Assembly: GCA_027382625.1 (NCBI GenBank)
Contig: JAJKFJ010022651.1
Coordinates: 1-64,000, forward strand
Reading direction: 5' to 3'
DNA length: 64,000 bases
DNA from: Tetmemena sp. SeJ-2015
Lineage: Eukaryota > Ciliophora > Spirotrichea > Sporadotrichida > Oxytrichidae
Translations under genes and position numbers: made by a program
In this document: one piece after another, positions 22,442-35,045 of the stretch
How the letters are laid out: the number at the start of each line of letters is the position of its first letter
How positions within the stretch are numbered: the stretch's first letter is position 1
The notes under the pieces: model-generated
Databases searched by the model: none
Seen by the model: the letters and a program-made list of their open reading frames with translations, nothing else
Told to the model about the DNA's origin: nothing

Positions 22442-23395
22442 ATGACTAAGGCAGGTCCCAAAAATTATGTTTCGCTTGCAAGTTCTAATTTATAATTTAA
22501 AAGACAAAACAAAACCTATCAAGATAAGTTCGAGAGTATTTCATAAGAATTATTTAATTTTTCTGTTACAGATTAAATTAATCCTTTTAACTTAATATTT
22601 AGACTAATTTGACCTTCAAATTAATACCCTAAAATAATTTATTATCTTAAAGTAAGATTATGTTACTTTAAATTGCTTTGATGATTAAGAAGTTGTTAAT
22701 TTACATCCTAGTTAGTTTCTTCCCCTGTCTTATTATTTTCAATTACTTACTCAGTCTACTACTATAAGATAGGAACTGAGGTCATAAAAGAATTTGAAGA
22801 AGTGTTGGATCTTTAAAGTTATTACTGTCTCTAATAGTAAGAAAGTTTCTCATTGAAAGAGTGACTGGCCTCATTTATAGTGTTCCTGCTCTTAAGTTGA
22901 AGAATAACACGAGCCCTTTATCTTTAAGCATCTTGTGACTCAGTTGACACCGTTTGTAGATTCAGGTTGTGTCTGCTCATTATTTCATTTAAATTTTGAA
23001 TGATTATTCAGAATCAATTATAAATGTATTTCGGTGATCGACTTCTACAAATCTTAAGAAAAATTTCTAGTCTTCTAAGTCTCACCTGCAGTCGTCGAGG
23101 TGATTTATTTGTAGGGATCAGGCTAGAGAGAAGTCACAAGGGGCCTTGAATTGTATTTTGAAGCGATATTTTGAAGGGAAGAAAACTGCTGCAATGCAGT
23201 TTAATTGGAGGAAGGCTACACCTCCTGTTGTAGTAGTAGTAAATCCATTTTTATAACACAAATTGTGCTGGATAAATATCTAGATCTAAATAAAATTATT
23301 TGCTGAAACTAAAGTAAAAAAATTAAAAGCACTCTAACTCTATCCTAAATTATCCACAAAGGAATTATAAAAGTCATTTTGTCTTAGATTTATAT
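22442..23395 (+). CDS. Hypothetical protein in several segments
   Basis: Plus-strand pieces: ATG 22442 opens MTKAGPKNYVSLASSNLQF and runs about 57 codons; a second piece at about 22.75-22.86 kb contains YKIGTEVIKEFEEVLDLQ; a third at 23.11-23.39 kb contains REKSQGALNCILKRYFEGKK. Frames differ, so IESs or introns separate them. It is divergent from the preceding minus-strand gene. No family recognised. Confidence 0.45.
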
Positions 23396-23935
23396 AGAGA
23401 ATTTGAAAAGCAAATAGTAATAATTATACGCGCACACTATCTTTAGTTAATACAACTCTTAAATTGATTTATATGATTAATTGCATTAAGAGATCAGTTT
23501 ACAGCTTGATTAGCAGCTGAGAAAAAGCTTGAATGGACTGGCGGATATATCAAAAAATAAAAAATAGGTTGAAAGGATTGCCGTTGCCACCTCTCATATT
23601 TCGCTAATAGTTTTGTAGCACCGTGTTTGTATTATCCTTTAGGACATTTACTGATCTATAAAAAATTAATAAGATAAGAATGACTCTAGTTTCTTACTTA
23701 GTGAGAGTTAAGGTGGTGCCATCATTTAAGAATCGAATATCCTTGCAGACTCAAACTCATTAGATGTCCCAAGAAGTTAACTAAAAATATTTAAAGGAAT
23801 AAATTCATATTTCATTCTAGTTGACGGGCTGTCATTGAATAGGGATTATTTTCAAAAGTTTATGCAACTGGCCCGATACTCAAGTCTTCTTTCATTAGTT
23901 ATAAAATTTCTTCTCTATAAAGCTAATTTCAAAAA
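23396..23935. other. Spacer
   Basis: AT-rich region between the convergent small plus-strand gene and the FHA/RING-variant gene. Nothing recognisable. Confidence 0.4.
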
Positions 23936-25640
23936 AAAATAGTTAAAGTTGAAGCTTTAAATCTGTTTGGCTCTTCTCCTCATCTTCATACTTAATCTAT
24001 CTCTTTACTTCTAAAGGGAATAGCTTTAGCTCTGATTTGTCAATGTCTGGCACTTTAAAATCAAATTATAAAACTTAATGATTTTTGAATAGTCTTTTTC
24101 AATTTTAAACTTCTTCCTGATTTTTGGGATCATCCTTACTATTTCAATTATTACAAAGATAGCTATGTATTTACCTTTAAACTTTTATAGTGCTAGGTTT
24201 ATAGCAACAACTGAATATCTTTCTCATCAGGCCCTCCTATTCCTAGACTGCACTTTTCCCATCAAGTCTTTAATTCTCTAATTTATAAGAGAGTATAAAT
24301 AGAAAATTAAAATTTGATAACTGTCCTGCCTAGCTAAAATTGCATGCATCGGTTCACACTCGGGACAAAGATGTAGGGATAATTATTGAATACATTTTAA
24401 ATCATAAATTTAAATCTAGGGCTTGTGAATAAGAAGAAGTGTTCCAAATTTCGAGTTTAGGTCCTCAAGATAAAATTAGTCATTCTTCAGTACTATCTAG
24501 GCATGCAAACGAGAAACAGAGATGTCTGGTACTCGCATATCGGTTTCGTAGGCCCTTCAAAAAATATGAGAAGACATTTAATTTTGAGGATATATTTGAT
24601 CCTTCCCACTTTGGTAACTTTCCGTTTAGAAGTGTAAACAACATGGAAAGTTTTCACCTTTCTTATTTTGATACATCGTCTAGAAAACTATTTCATCATT
24701 AACATTTAATGATGTCTATTATATTCTATGTAAGGGCTTTCCTCGTTTTCAGGTTCATCAAAGTCAAATATCTTGTAAGTCTTTCCATTCTGAGCGACCA
24801 CAGTATCTGGAAAGCGTTGCTAACAAAGCTCGCAATCTATTGTGGTCCACTGATAGGAGTGAGTGGTAGCGGATATACGAGTTTCTCGCTTACTGTTGAG
24901 CCACTCGTTTATACATTTTACATGAATCAGGCTCATCGTTCCTGCACATTTACACACACTCAATAAAGGGTTGCTGATATCTATTTCTAAAAAATATCGT
25001 ATAAAGACTTCTTCTATAAACAAATTAAAAAAATTTCATCCTCGCAAAGGCAGATTCTACAAACTTGAGCTGTAGAAGGCCTCTTCAATTCAATATCCTT
25101 CTTTATTGATGATGGACTTAAACTTAGCTTTTTGTCTCTCCCCAGAGGTCTAAGTTCAGGCACCTTTGTATTTTGCAAATCACCGTCATCCCAGTGCTCT
25201 TGATTTCTCGAAAAATAGTTATCGCCCTCAGTTTGAGTCACATCAACTCCATTTGCACCACCAACTTAGCTTCCTTATCTGTTCACGATTAAAATATAAG
25301 CAAACTTGCTTTAAGATATTGATAATAGATTAAAGGACCCTTGTTTGGATTATAAATTTTTGCTACTTTGTAAGCTACTCTCCCGAATTTCACGACTTCT
25401 CCAGTCGACAGAGGATATCAACTGAGATAGAATAAAATAAACTGTAATGAAATTTTAATTCATAGATTTTTTTCATCTATGACCTTTCTGTTAGAGAGAT
25501 TCATTGCTTTAAGATCCAGATGCTTTATAATGAGCCAGATCATCTGCGAAGAGTCTTCGAATTTCTAATCTGTCAGTGAGCGTTTGTGGAACACTAAATA
25601 TTTTCCGTTTTTATAAGCTGCCTTAAATAAATCTTTTTAT
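23936..25640 (-). CDS. FHA and RING-variant (RINGv) domain protein, probable E3 ligase
   Basis: The order along the minus strand is as follows. An N-terminal stretch includes YPLSTGEVVKFGRVAYKV (25.4 kb). A C4HC3 RINGv domain at 25.06-24.82 kb runs from CRICLCEDE through LLSVCKCAGTMSLIHVKCIN to IDCELCQQ. An FHA domain follows at 24.62-24.42 kb with VGRAYETDMRVPDISVSRLH and FYLEDLNSKFGT. Then comes GRTVIKF (24.3 kb) and an acidic tail near 24.0 kb. RINGv domains bind zinc and act as E2-recruiting ubiquitin ligases; FHA domains bind phosphothreonine. Unlike many animal MARCH proteins no paired membrane helices are visible. The FHA domain is complete only after removing an IES at 24559-24605. 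Another break lies between YDLKC and GRTVIKF. The RINGv-FHA combination is a pattern I associate with ciliate proteins. Confidence 0.8.
24559..24605. other. 47-base IES, pointer CCTTC, inside the FHA domain
   Basis: CCTTC at 24554-24558 and 24601-24605 flank the spacer. Deleting 47 bases joins KVGR to AYETDMRVPD on the minus strand, restoring the FHA Gly-Arg motif and frame. Confidence 0.75.
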
Positions 25641-26158
25641 TAGAATGAGTGAGTAAGGGAGGGGGGAGTTAATGGAAAATAAAGAAGTCTCAAAGTAAAT
25701 TCACTCTTGTAAACTGACTTTATTAAAGGAGAATAAAGGATAGTGAGGACATTCTCTGAAAATAACTGAAGGCAGGGGTCTGGTTATTCTACGTAGTTAA
25801 TGTAAGGATTTTTTGTGATTATGGAAGATATTAGTTTGTTTACGAAAGCAATAATATTATTTAATATAATATATATCCAATTATAAGGTAAACTCTTTTA
25901 AGAACATAATTTGAACACCTTAATCTCGCTCGTTAGTCTAATTATTTTTCGTACTTTAAAAATTGGGATAATTTTCCATCCATTTATAAATGCAAATTAG
26001 TTTTTTTGTTGGCCTTAAACTAACTAGGTATTTTTAATATTTTTACTTCTTGTATTCTAATTACAAATATTTGTCTTGGTATAATTATTTCTCGGAATAA
26101 GATAGATTTATATAGGTGCGTCATTCTGTTTAGATTCTTAATAATAAATTTTTAAATT
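25641..26158. other. Divergent intergenic region
   Basis: AT-rich DNA between the minus-strand RINGv gene and a plus-strand gene. No feature recognised. Confidence 0.45.
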
Positions 26159-29100
26159 ATGTAATCTTCTCAAATAACTATAAGTCAGCCTCTCTATCTA
26201 GACTCAAAGCCACTTATCTTGCCCTCCTCCAAGTTAAACTCCCAAGTTCTCAAAATGAAAAGGGGGAGCATGAAATTGCCTCGAAATCTCCTTGATTAAG
26301 ACTTCGCCAGTCGATAATAAGACACTTTATAAATTGATCATAGCAAATATATATTTATTTGTGTGTGCGATAAGATATGCTGTCTAATAAGAAAAATGGC
26401 TGGATAAAGCAGTATCGTGAGTATCTAGACTGCTTCTCGCCCAAAAAAAGAAGTGGTTCCAATCGCAATTTAATTGAAAACTCTACTGCTGCTGCTTCAT
26501 CACATCCCTACTTAAACGCAAAGCAAAGTATAACGTCTTCATACTCAATCTATGATAAAAATGCAAAGCATATTCCAGCCAATTACCAATCGACTGACTC
26601 GACCAATCATAGTCAGTACTCTGCGGTAGATACCAACCTTTAGAGATTTATCATTAAGGCTTATTTATATGTCATTCTAAATAGATCGTAGTTAAAGGAG
26701 GCCATAGGGGGAGGGCCTAACTCTAATAACCGAAATAAAAGTTAGGATAGGACTGCTTACAAGCTTAAAATTTTAAAAGTCGAGGAAGAAAAGTGAGGAC
26801 TCTGAATCTGCAAAATCCCTGAATAAGCAAAAACTAACTTCCACTAAGATAAATCCAAGTCAAAGACATGAAATCCCAAATAAAGGTCAGTCTATCAGAT
26901 AAAGACAAAGAGAAAGAATAGGATTAGCTGGTAAATAATGTTTCATTCGGGAATCTACTCGTCAATTTAGTTCCTAATGTAGATAAAGAACTCTCCAGAA
27001 ATAGAAAAAACTTAATGAATTCGACTTTCTCAACCTTGATTCCTCAAAATAACAGCATCCCTTAATTTAATTTATACTTTTTAAGCGCTAAGTCTTTCTT
27101 CATTAAAAGGAAGAGGGCTGATACAAGCTGGAGAGAGAAGGCTCATTAGACGCTATCAACAAACAGTACTTTAACTGCAGCCAGCAATAATTTGCTAAAC
27201 ACTCTGTCCCTTAACCCATACTAAATAAACCCACATATTCAGCTCTTTCAAAATAATTAATCGCTGAATCAAACACAGCAAAATTTTCACAATTAAACTT
27301 ACTTCACTTCATCCTCTACTGCTCCTGATTAGAACTAATCTCAAAACCAAGATGGAGGTGAAATTTAATATCACACCCTACCTAGCTAGGGGTCTCCTAC
27401 TGCCAACGGGACTAGAACTAGGACTTAATTCTACTCTTCTTTTGTGGCCAAGAATAAACTTTTTTCAAAGCGTAATGAGGGCTTTGATGAATTAATAATT
27501 AAAAGCAGTAAATATTTCAAGTATCTTAGGATTAGATTAATTTTTGTATGAGCACATAGATAAAGTGCTGAAAGAGTTCCAATCATCGCGTGAAAACCTT
27601 CCTCACATGAAAATCATCCTGGAAAATTTACAGAAAGAGGAGAAAAAGTTTAAGTAACTCAAGCGTTAGGCACAGAAAAAGCAGTAATCAATACATGAAG
27701 CTGCTTATTTAAATGCATCATCTTAAGTATTTTTAGTAAATTGATAGGATTATTCGAGAGAATTGAGTGAGGAGGCGATGCAATACTTCGGATGGACAAC
27801 TCAAAATAATGAGAAACAAGATGCTCCAAATCATCGTCTGGCGAGAGTATCCCCTAAAAGAGAATAGTACTTTGCATTTCTTAATATAATTTATAAGAGA
27901 TGAGGCTTCTTAATATGAGAATAGTATTACTATTTTCGACTAGTAATTAGGATAGAAGGGCCTTAATCTACAAGTTATCTAAAGTGTATCATTGTTATTA
28001 TATTCTAAATCCATATTTATTTTTCTAACCTGTAACTCCCACTGCTGATAACCACGATAACAAATAATCGTAGAATAAAAGTGCTAAGAGTGTCTTAACC
28101 CACCACCGACTTTAATCTACTGAGGCTCTCGATAATAAAAGAGCAAGGAATCACTACTTAAGAATAAAGCCCCCTCTCATAAACACTGTCCGTCTCAATT
28201 TATCATGGCACAGTCAAATCTCAGTGAAGAGAAAGCAGTAAGTGTAGGCACTACAAGGACAAGACGAGCACTCTCTTAAGATGGGGAGGAAGAAATAGCT
28301 ACTGCTCTTAACTTAAATAGCAACAGAGATAAAGCTGAAAGCTAGAAAATTGTCTTTCAAAAATCGCAGTAGGTAGATAAGGCCATCTTAAAAGCTGCCT
28401 ACCAAGATGAAAAGTTCATCAGGTTCTTGAATCATATTTTCATTTATCTTAGCGTTTAAATTTTCTATGAGACTAAGTACAACTTTAAGATTGAGGATAT
28501 AGAGCCTTTTAATGCTGCTGAGTCTCAGAGGAAAAGAGAAACCTAAACTAAGTCTCAATAAGCACTCTCTCATATTCCTAAAAATAGAAAGCTAAGCAAA
28601 AGAATAAAAGAAAAGGAGTTGCCCTAGGTAATTGAAGAAGTAGCAAAGTAAGCGAAACAAATCGATAAAAATTATCGAGACTAGGTGTTATCTAATTGAT
28701 AAAATAAGCCAACCAAAAGTCATCATAAACACGATAAAAACTAACAAAAATAGACGGAGTAGGTGTTGTAGTAGAACTAGTATTAGCAGTAGAGAGAGTA
28801 GTAGAGTTAAAATGAATAGAAAATTCTTAGCCTATAATGCAGGAATTTGGGCTTAAATCAGTAGTAAGTTGACTCTTTACAATTCTAGTCGTCTAAGGAG
28901 ACCTCAGATAGCCCTTATTTTGATGCTGGTGTGGGATTTACTGTGAACTAAAAGCACCAAAGTTTAGAAAACTTCTTTTCAAAGCGCAACAATAGTTTAT
29001 TATAGTGATTAGCTTTTGCTTTACCTTTATATCTAGCTTGAGAAATAAGAGTCCTTTCTCAACGTTGTCTAACAATTAAAGAAGCCAGCAGCATATGAGT

Positions 29101-29650
29101 CCCTAATTAAATAAAACGGAGATTACGTAAGAAGGGCACTATCACTTTGATTAAAGCCACTAGTCTTCTGCTATGAACAAGACTCTACGGGAGGGTAGCA
29201 CACGAAGCAATTAAAACATTCAAACTGATAAATAATCAGTCCTGAAAATCAAGAATATGCTAGAATTCTATTTCATCTTTATAGTTGGCATTTATTATTT
29301 TTTTATTAGAAGTTCAGAAGAATTCTATAAGCAAGAGTGAGCGCACCCTAGCCAAGCACTCTCGGATGCAGAATAAGCAATACAGTTCTATCATAAGAAA
29401 ACTCAACATCAATATGAAGTTTTTCGGAAAGCAAAGTACTGAGTAAATTGGAGATGAGATCTAGCAACAAATAGTGAAGGCACTAGATAAAACCGATTAA
29501 GAGGCGCTCTATTCTTCATATGCTTTTTTAATTTATAGAGGCGAGGCAGGAGATTTAATATGAGAGACTGAATGACAAATTGATGATAAAGCAGCACTTT
29601 GGTGGGAGGGTCTAGGTTACTGTTAAGGATCAACTAAGGGACTTACTCAT
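26159..29650 (+). CDS. Gln/Asn/Ser-rich protein with coiled coils
   Basis: The start is proposed at ATG 26159 (MQSSQITISQPLYLDSKPL). Open plus-strand readings follow through 26.38-26.76 kb (KKNGWIKQYREYLDCFSPKK), a Gln/Asn/Ser-rich part to 27.5 kb, a coiled-coil part at 27.55-27.7 kb (HMKIILENLQKEEKKFKQLK), then 28.2-28.9 kb with a run of TAG-encoded Gln (about 28.76-28.80 kb). An IES at 27888-27916 links two of the parts in frame. The last coding-like stretch ends near 29.65 kb. Several further frame changes are unresolved, and it could be two adjacent genes. Low-complexity composition prevents family assignment. Confidence 0.55.
27888..27916. other. 29-base IES, pointer TTCTTAATAT
   Basis: The 10-base repeat TTCTTAATAT at 27878-27887 and 27907-27916 flanks the spacer, which contains an in-frame TGA (27901-27903). 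Removal continues the plus-strand reading FAFLNMRIVLLFSTSN for about 100 further codons. Confidence 0.75.
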
Positions 29651-30201
29651 TATAGAAAGAAAAACTTTTTTAACTTGGAAGATCTTGAGAGAATATGAAA
29701 TGCAAATTGATAAGATCATATTGCTTTTTATTTGCTCTCTAAACTTTGAATCGTAGTATTTTAATTCAAGTTGTTGATAGAATTAAACTTGATTGAAATA
29801 TTCCATTTTTTAATTCTTTTAGCTATAATAAGTACAAGAAGAACAAGAATAGCGTAAACTATTAGATTTAGCACCTAAATTTATAATTCATAGTACTTTT
29901 TATTAAATTTCTATTCATTTAAGTTTAAAAGAGAACGATAGCAAATGACGATTATCAAAGACGAGAGATGATAAACTAAAAGAGAGACTATAAACTTATT
30001 ATCAATTATAAACCTATAATAACATCACAATTACACGTAATGATTTAAGATGATTTCATCATTCAGCTGCATATAATATGAACTTTTTGTGATTATAATT
30101 TCTTATTTTGAATATATATTCTCTTAAATTCACAATAAATGCATTCTTACCTGCTTTAATTAAGGGATAAATTATTTGAGAATGTTAAAAATTACCCTGA
30201 A
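29651..30201. other. Spacer between two plus-strand genes
   Basis: Strongly AT-rich. Nothing recognisable. Confidence 0.45.
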
Positions 30202-33200
30202 ATGTCTGATACTTCAGTGAGACCAATCTAATAAGATTCTTAAAAATAAGATCTACGACATTATTCGGAAGTTGAAGAGTTTAAGGAAGCAGAGGCAAGG
30301 AATTTAACATAAAATACCATCGAAATAACACAGGCTTAAGAATCTTCTTCAAATTAAAATCCTTAAAATTTGGGGACAGTCGTAGAACAATAGAAACCAA
30401 AGGAGTTACTTTTAGAATAAAGCGGTGAGAAAATTATTTCTTAAATTAATGGCGTTAGTGAAAATGACTAACTATAACATTAGAACGTAAAGGGTGATCT
30501 GTCAATTAAAAACTATACAAAGAAGAAGAAAATTGAGCCTGATACATGTTGCAAATAGAACATGAATTATATATTTAATACACATCAGGGTGAGGCTATA
30601 AACTACCTCAAGATGCATCCTCTATCAATGGGGCAGATAAGTCCGATCAAATAGCAACTGCTTTACCCAATTTTTTCTAAAAAGAATCCCATCAACCTTC
30701 ATCAGCAGCATCTCTATAGTAATCATAGCTTCGAGCACTCTAAATTTTTATTTATTCTCACAAGAGACTAAAGGACTTTAACTAAGTCACAATAAATAAG
30801 CGTATTTCACTTAAACTTTAAACGTCTTTCTATGTAGTAAATTAAAATGACAAGAATCTGAAATTAGAGATGAAAGAGTAGCTCAATATTTCCAGCATCA
30901 ATATAGATTCCACAGATTAAAAGAGCACCAAAGCTTAATAAAACAATGATGAAAACTAAAATAAAGATCAAAGTTCAATAATAGAAAAATCAACCTATCA
31001 TCAATAAATTCATTTACTAAACGCCGACATCTCGAATATAAATCCATCGGCTTAAGAACTTACCGATAATTCTGACTCTAGAGACTTGATTCATCAACAA
31101 CAAGTTGAAGATTTTTAGAAGTACTTGATGGGATACAGACCAAATCTTTATAGCTCTCTCTTTGAAATAAGTATTGAATATAATTTTTGTATTTTTTAGC
31201 TCGGGTGAAAATAATTGTTAGAACCTGTCTTATCAAGGAGGGGCCATGTTTGAGACTAATTAGTACCGATCTGAGAACAGTATTTAAAGCAGCAGTCCTC
31301 TGCAAACGAAATACTTCATCATGAATAACTCCAAAAAGGCCAACGCTAATCAATTCCTTTTTCAAGATCAAAGTGCAGACTAATAACATTAGCAATAGCA
31401 GAAACAGAAGACTAAATAACTATTTCATTATCTTTCATTATCATTTGAAGGTTAAAATCATCAACATGAATAGTCTCTTTCTTCAGAAAGTGAGACAAAA
31501 TAACCAACCACTACTCTAGGATAATAGAAGCCAGACTTATGGATAGAAAAGTGAAGATAATGAATAAATTCCAGGTGCTCAGATGACAAGTGATTATTGC
31601 AATCCAGCCATATAATAAGTGAGCTACCATAAGATACCTCTTCATTTAAAAACTGAAATTCCTAGTCCTCAAAAGATGCAAGACTATGAGAAAACTATTA
31701 CAAACCCATACTCTAATTTCCTAATTAAAAGAGAGGAGTTTTCTAAAAGTAAGAAAATTAGTGGTATGATTTAAGGTGCTTACTCCTCTGATAACATAAC
31801 TTAGAGTTAAATTTCTAGAAGGTCTTAGAATAGCCAAAAGCTTAATCAGATTATTCTCTAGCCACTCAATCACCAAGAAACTACAAAAGAAAAATTCAAT
31901 CTGAGCTTTCAAACTGGTTCCTAGCCTAATTACTTAACAAATTAAGAGCTAGTCTCCAAACAGAGCTAACACTAGCAACTTTAGAATTTCTAATAGACCT
32001 TCTTAAAAAGCATCTGCTTTATAAATGCAACTTTAACAGAAGATTAGAGACATTTATTGAATAATAATCAGCAGAGCAAGAATTTGAATTAATCTAGTAG
32101 TAGGAATGGAATTGAGATTAATGTAGACATTCAAAGAACTCTCCTCGAATAGAATGAGTAGTAGCAATTTTTCCTTGGAGGGAGTAAATCTATGAATTAG
32201 AATACGATACTGACTACTCCCTCAAATAAGCTATAAGTCGCTTTTTATGAAAGATAATTTTTGCTAGTATTTGTAAGCTATTAAGTTCTAAATCCGCGAA
32301 CTAAACTCAAAAACGAAGAAAGATTATGAGATATGGATCCAGTAGCAAAGAAGCTATCACTAATTAAGTGGATAGTATATAGCTGCAAGTGGGGTCTAAA
32401 AATTAAAGTTCAAGTCCCTAGGTTCAATTCTTAGTTTAGCCAACTCGAGTAAGTAAATTTTAAATTTATAATTTATCAAATATTGATAAGCAATTAGAGC
32501 AATTCCTATTTTCAATCATTTAATGGAGTGGTTTATGAGAATATAAAGCCAAAGGTATTTCAACTTAGCAGCATGAGAGGACTAGGGGCATCAGCTGAGG
32601 GTTAGAATGAAAGTATAAGCCCGTTAAAGCAACCTACCAATAAAATCTTAAGAGATAAGAAAATCTAATCACCAAAATTGATAAAAACTCAACAGAGTGA
32701 AAATTAGCTTATAGAAGAGAAAAATCTTGAAGTGATTTAGAGCATACTTTCTATTTAACAAAGCTATTTTTCTGTTTTCTACTTTTAAAGGATAAAACTC
32801 AAAGCTGTACAAGAAGGAAACAAAGGTAACTAAAGAAATACGATTCCTCCAACCTTTTCATTTATTTATAATACTCTCTATTTTTATTTTTTTCATTTAT
32901 AAGACAAAGCATCCAGATAATTACTGGAGTATTCCAAATCCTAATTCAACTTCTAGCTAATTAGCTTTCTAGAGATAAATAGGTGGTACAAATAGAGAGC
33001 ATTCAGAGTCTTAAGATGTGTAAAATACTCGAACCAGGAACTTACTAATCCATTCCAAAACTTATGATTCCGCTTTAAGCCTTCAACCCAGCTCAACTTA
33101 AAGAGGAATAAACTCAATCTCCTTAAACAAGTATAACGTCTCTCTCACAAAACTGGAATCACCTGCTGACAATGGAGGTTCAGAACATAACCCTTCTTTT

Positions 33201-33390
33201 TCAATGCAAGGGTCTAAGAGCATCCTTTAAAACTAGATGCTATCGAATCGGTAATTCAATAATCTATCAGTGGGCGACTATGATGCAAATGCTTTTGCTC
33301 TCAAAAATAGAAAGAAAACAGCTGATTTTAAAGTTACTAAGCTCAAGTTAAATAGATCGCCCTATAATATATTCTAAGATTGATTTAAAA
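30202..33390 (+). CDS. Asn/Gln/Ser-rich hypothetical protein
   Basis: ATG 30202 opens an uninterrupted frame (MSDTSVRPIQQDSQKQDLRH) of more than 200 codons if TAA/TAG are Gln, ending at TGA near 30.86 kb. Further plus-strand readings of the same character (Asn/Gln/Ser-rich, some charged helices) continue in pieces to about 33.39 kb and are probably separated by IESs. Very high TAA/TAG use fits a weakly expressed, disordered protein. No domain recognised; gene limits after 30.9 kb are uncertain. Confidence 0.5.
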
Positions 33391-34036
33391 ATAAACAATT
33401 TTCTTATCTATATTCATGTCTAAAATTTCTATGTTATTCTCATAATTTTAAAATCTTAAAATTTCCTCTATATTGCCTCAAGAATCTTGAATTGGTGACA
33501 GTTAATTATGAATTTAAAGCTTTAAATTAGGGTTTACTGACTCCGTTAATAAAGTGATATTACCAGTTTTCTTGAATTTTAAGAATTAGGTTCACTAATT
33601 TGATAAATCCTTGCTTGATTATTACGATTGATTAAAAACAGATCCATACTACCGCTCTGTTAAACTAATATGGTTGAACAAAAAGTTAATTTTAGATTAA
33701 GGAGAAAAGGGATATAGAAAAGAGTAAATGGGTTTAAAGTTTAACAAAGTTAGGGGCTTCATAGGGGGGATTTCAAAAAATACTTGCTGGCTATATTATA
33801 TCAAAGTGCGATGGGGGCAAGGCCTCAACTTTGGTTCTCTTTCTCAAGTCCCCATAATCTGCAGAGTTACTCAGATAGAGAAGAGGGCAGGGGAACAAGC
33901 GAAAAGTCGAGAAAAAGCGAGACCTCACACCCATACGCTTAAAGTTAACTCTTGCGCCAGAGCAGACTTGCTCAGTGCACAAGTTATATGGATACACGCC
34001 TCACAGGCAGAGAAGGTCTCAGCTAGAGAGCCTACT
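33391..34036. other. Spacer and 3' flank of the GC-rich gene
   Basis: The first 330 bases are AT-rich. From about 33.73 kb composition rises toward G+C, reaching the stop codon of the minus-strand gene at 34037. Open readings here on both strands have no coding character. Confidence 0.4.
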
Positions 34037-34645
34037 TCACTGGTTGTCAGGAGCGGCTGAGGAGTCACCGCCCTCATGGTGCACAACTTGCATCTTCTTC
34101 TCAGCAAACTTCATAGCGGTGTTCACCTTGGCTTCGAGCTGCTTCTCGCGCTTGAGGGATGCGGAGAGTTGGCGATCGTGGAGTTCCTTGCGGAGAGTGT
34201 CAACAGAGGTCTGTCTGCGAGTGGCCTGGACCTTGCAGACTTCCTCAACCTTGGAGATGTGGTTGCGAAGCTTCTCCTTGAGGCGCTGTTGCTCGATGGT
34301 GCGCTTCTCGTCGGCCATTGTCAGGCCGCGCTGGATCTTGTCCTTGAGGAGGTCGATCTGGACAGACTCGTTGGAGATGCGGTGGTTGATGACGTCGTGG
34401 CGTCTGCGCTCCTTGTGAGTCTTGGTCTCGATGTGGGTGATGTGGTTCTGGCGGCGCTTCTGCTCTGCGCGCTTGAGCTTCTCAGCGATCTGGTCGATGG
34501 TGGGAGCTGCGGCTCTCTTGGAAGCCTCCTCAAGGCGCTTCTTGACAGAGGGAGGAGAAGCTGCGTCTTGAGCGGCGAGGGGGTTCTTCTTGATCTCCAC
34601 GTTGAAGGAGATGGCGTTGGAGGTTTGCTTCTCTTGCTGGAGCAT
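34037..34645 (-). CDS. Highly codon-biased coiled-coil protein, stathmin-like
   Basis: A single uninterrupted 202-codon frame, ATG 34645 to TGA 34037, with no TAA or TAG codons and almost only C/G-ending codons, unlike every neighbour. Such bias usually marks highly expressed ciliate genes. The N terminus has a short beta-like SNAISFNVEIK stretch and a Pro/Ser linker, followed by about 150 residues of continuous charged helix (TIDQIAEKLKRAEQKRRQNH; ERRRHDVINHRISNESVQID). That layout, a short N-terminal strand then a long Lys/Glu/Arg helix starting with an I-EKL-AE-RR pattern, resembles stathmin-domain proteins that bind tubulin; striated-fibre or other coiled-coil proteins are alternatives. 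It is intact with no IES, so it could be expressed without rearrangement of its body. Antisense open frames over it are composition artefacts. Confidence 0.7.
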   Translation of the reverse strand: MLQQEKQTSNAISFNVEIKKNPLAAQDAASPPSVKKRLEEASKRAAAPTIDQIAEKLKRAEQKRRQNHITHIETKTHKERRRHDVINHRISNESVQIDLLKDKIQRGLTMADEKRTIEQQRLKEKLRNHISKVEEVCKVQATRRQTSVDTLRKELHDRQLSASLKREKQLEAKVNTAMKFAEKKMQVVHHEGGDSSAAPDNQ

Positions 34646-35045
34646 GGTGGTGTGGTGTAGGTGGTGGATAGGGTAGTAAGGATAAAATTTAAATTCTATT
34701 TAAAATCATAAAATATTCGTGAAAATTTAAAGTTAAAAAGTACTTTAAATATGGGATGAAGGTTGACTGGGAAATTTATTAATTATAAACTGAGAGGAAA
34801 ATGGGTTTAAATATGCATTTGTCTGGCGAATAGCGAATAAATTCTATTAATCTCCGCAAGAACAGACCTTGATCCCAACAATTACTCCCCAATCTACTCT
34901 GATATTCATCTCTCATCCTCATCAACTGTCTGGTTAAAATCATTAAGAAAATTTAATCATAACTCAAACCAGAATCCTCAACTTACTATGAGGGAAGTAT
35001 TTTATGATAATCTATATTCTGTGTTTTATTGGTTTTAAAATCTTC
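34646..35045. other. Intergenic spacer
   Basis: 5' flank of the codon-biased gene and 3' flank of the cyclic-nucleotide-binding gene. AT-rich; nothing recognised. Confidence 0.45.

Noticed and set aside
24439..24966. Plus-strand open frames over the FHA/RINGv gene
   Set aside because: The minus strand carries the zinc ligands and FHA motifs; the plus frames have no coding character.
32376..32450. tRNA-like stretch with a plausible T-arm (GGTTCAATTC)
   Set aside because: I could not pair an acceptor stem or place an anticodon arm; the match is limited to a B-box-like word in AT-rich DNA.
33975..34660. Long plus-strand open frames over the GC-rich gene
   Set aside because: Antisense shadows of a strongly codon-biased gene; they consist of Leu/Val/Gly or Trp/Arg/Ser repeats forced by the sense codons.
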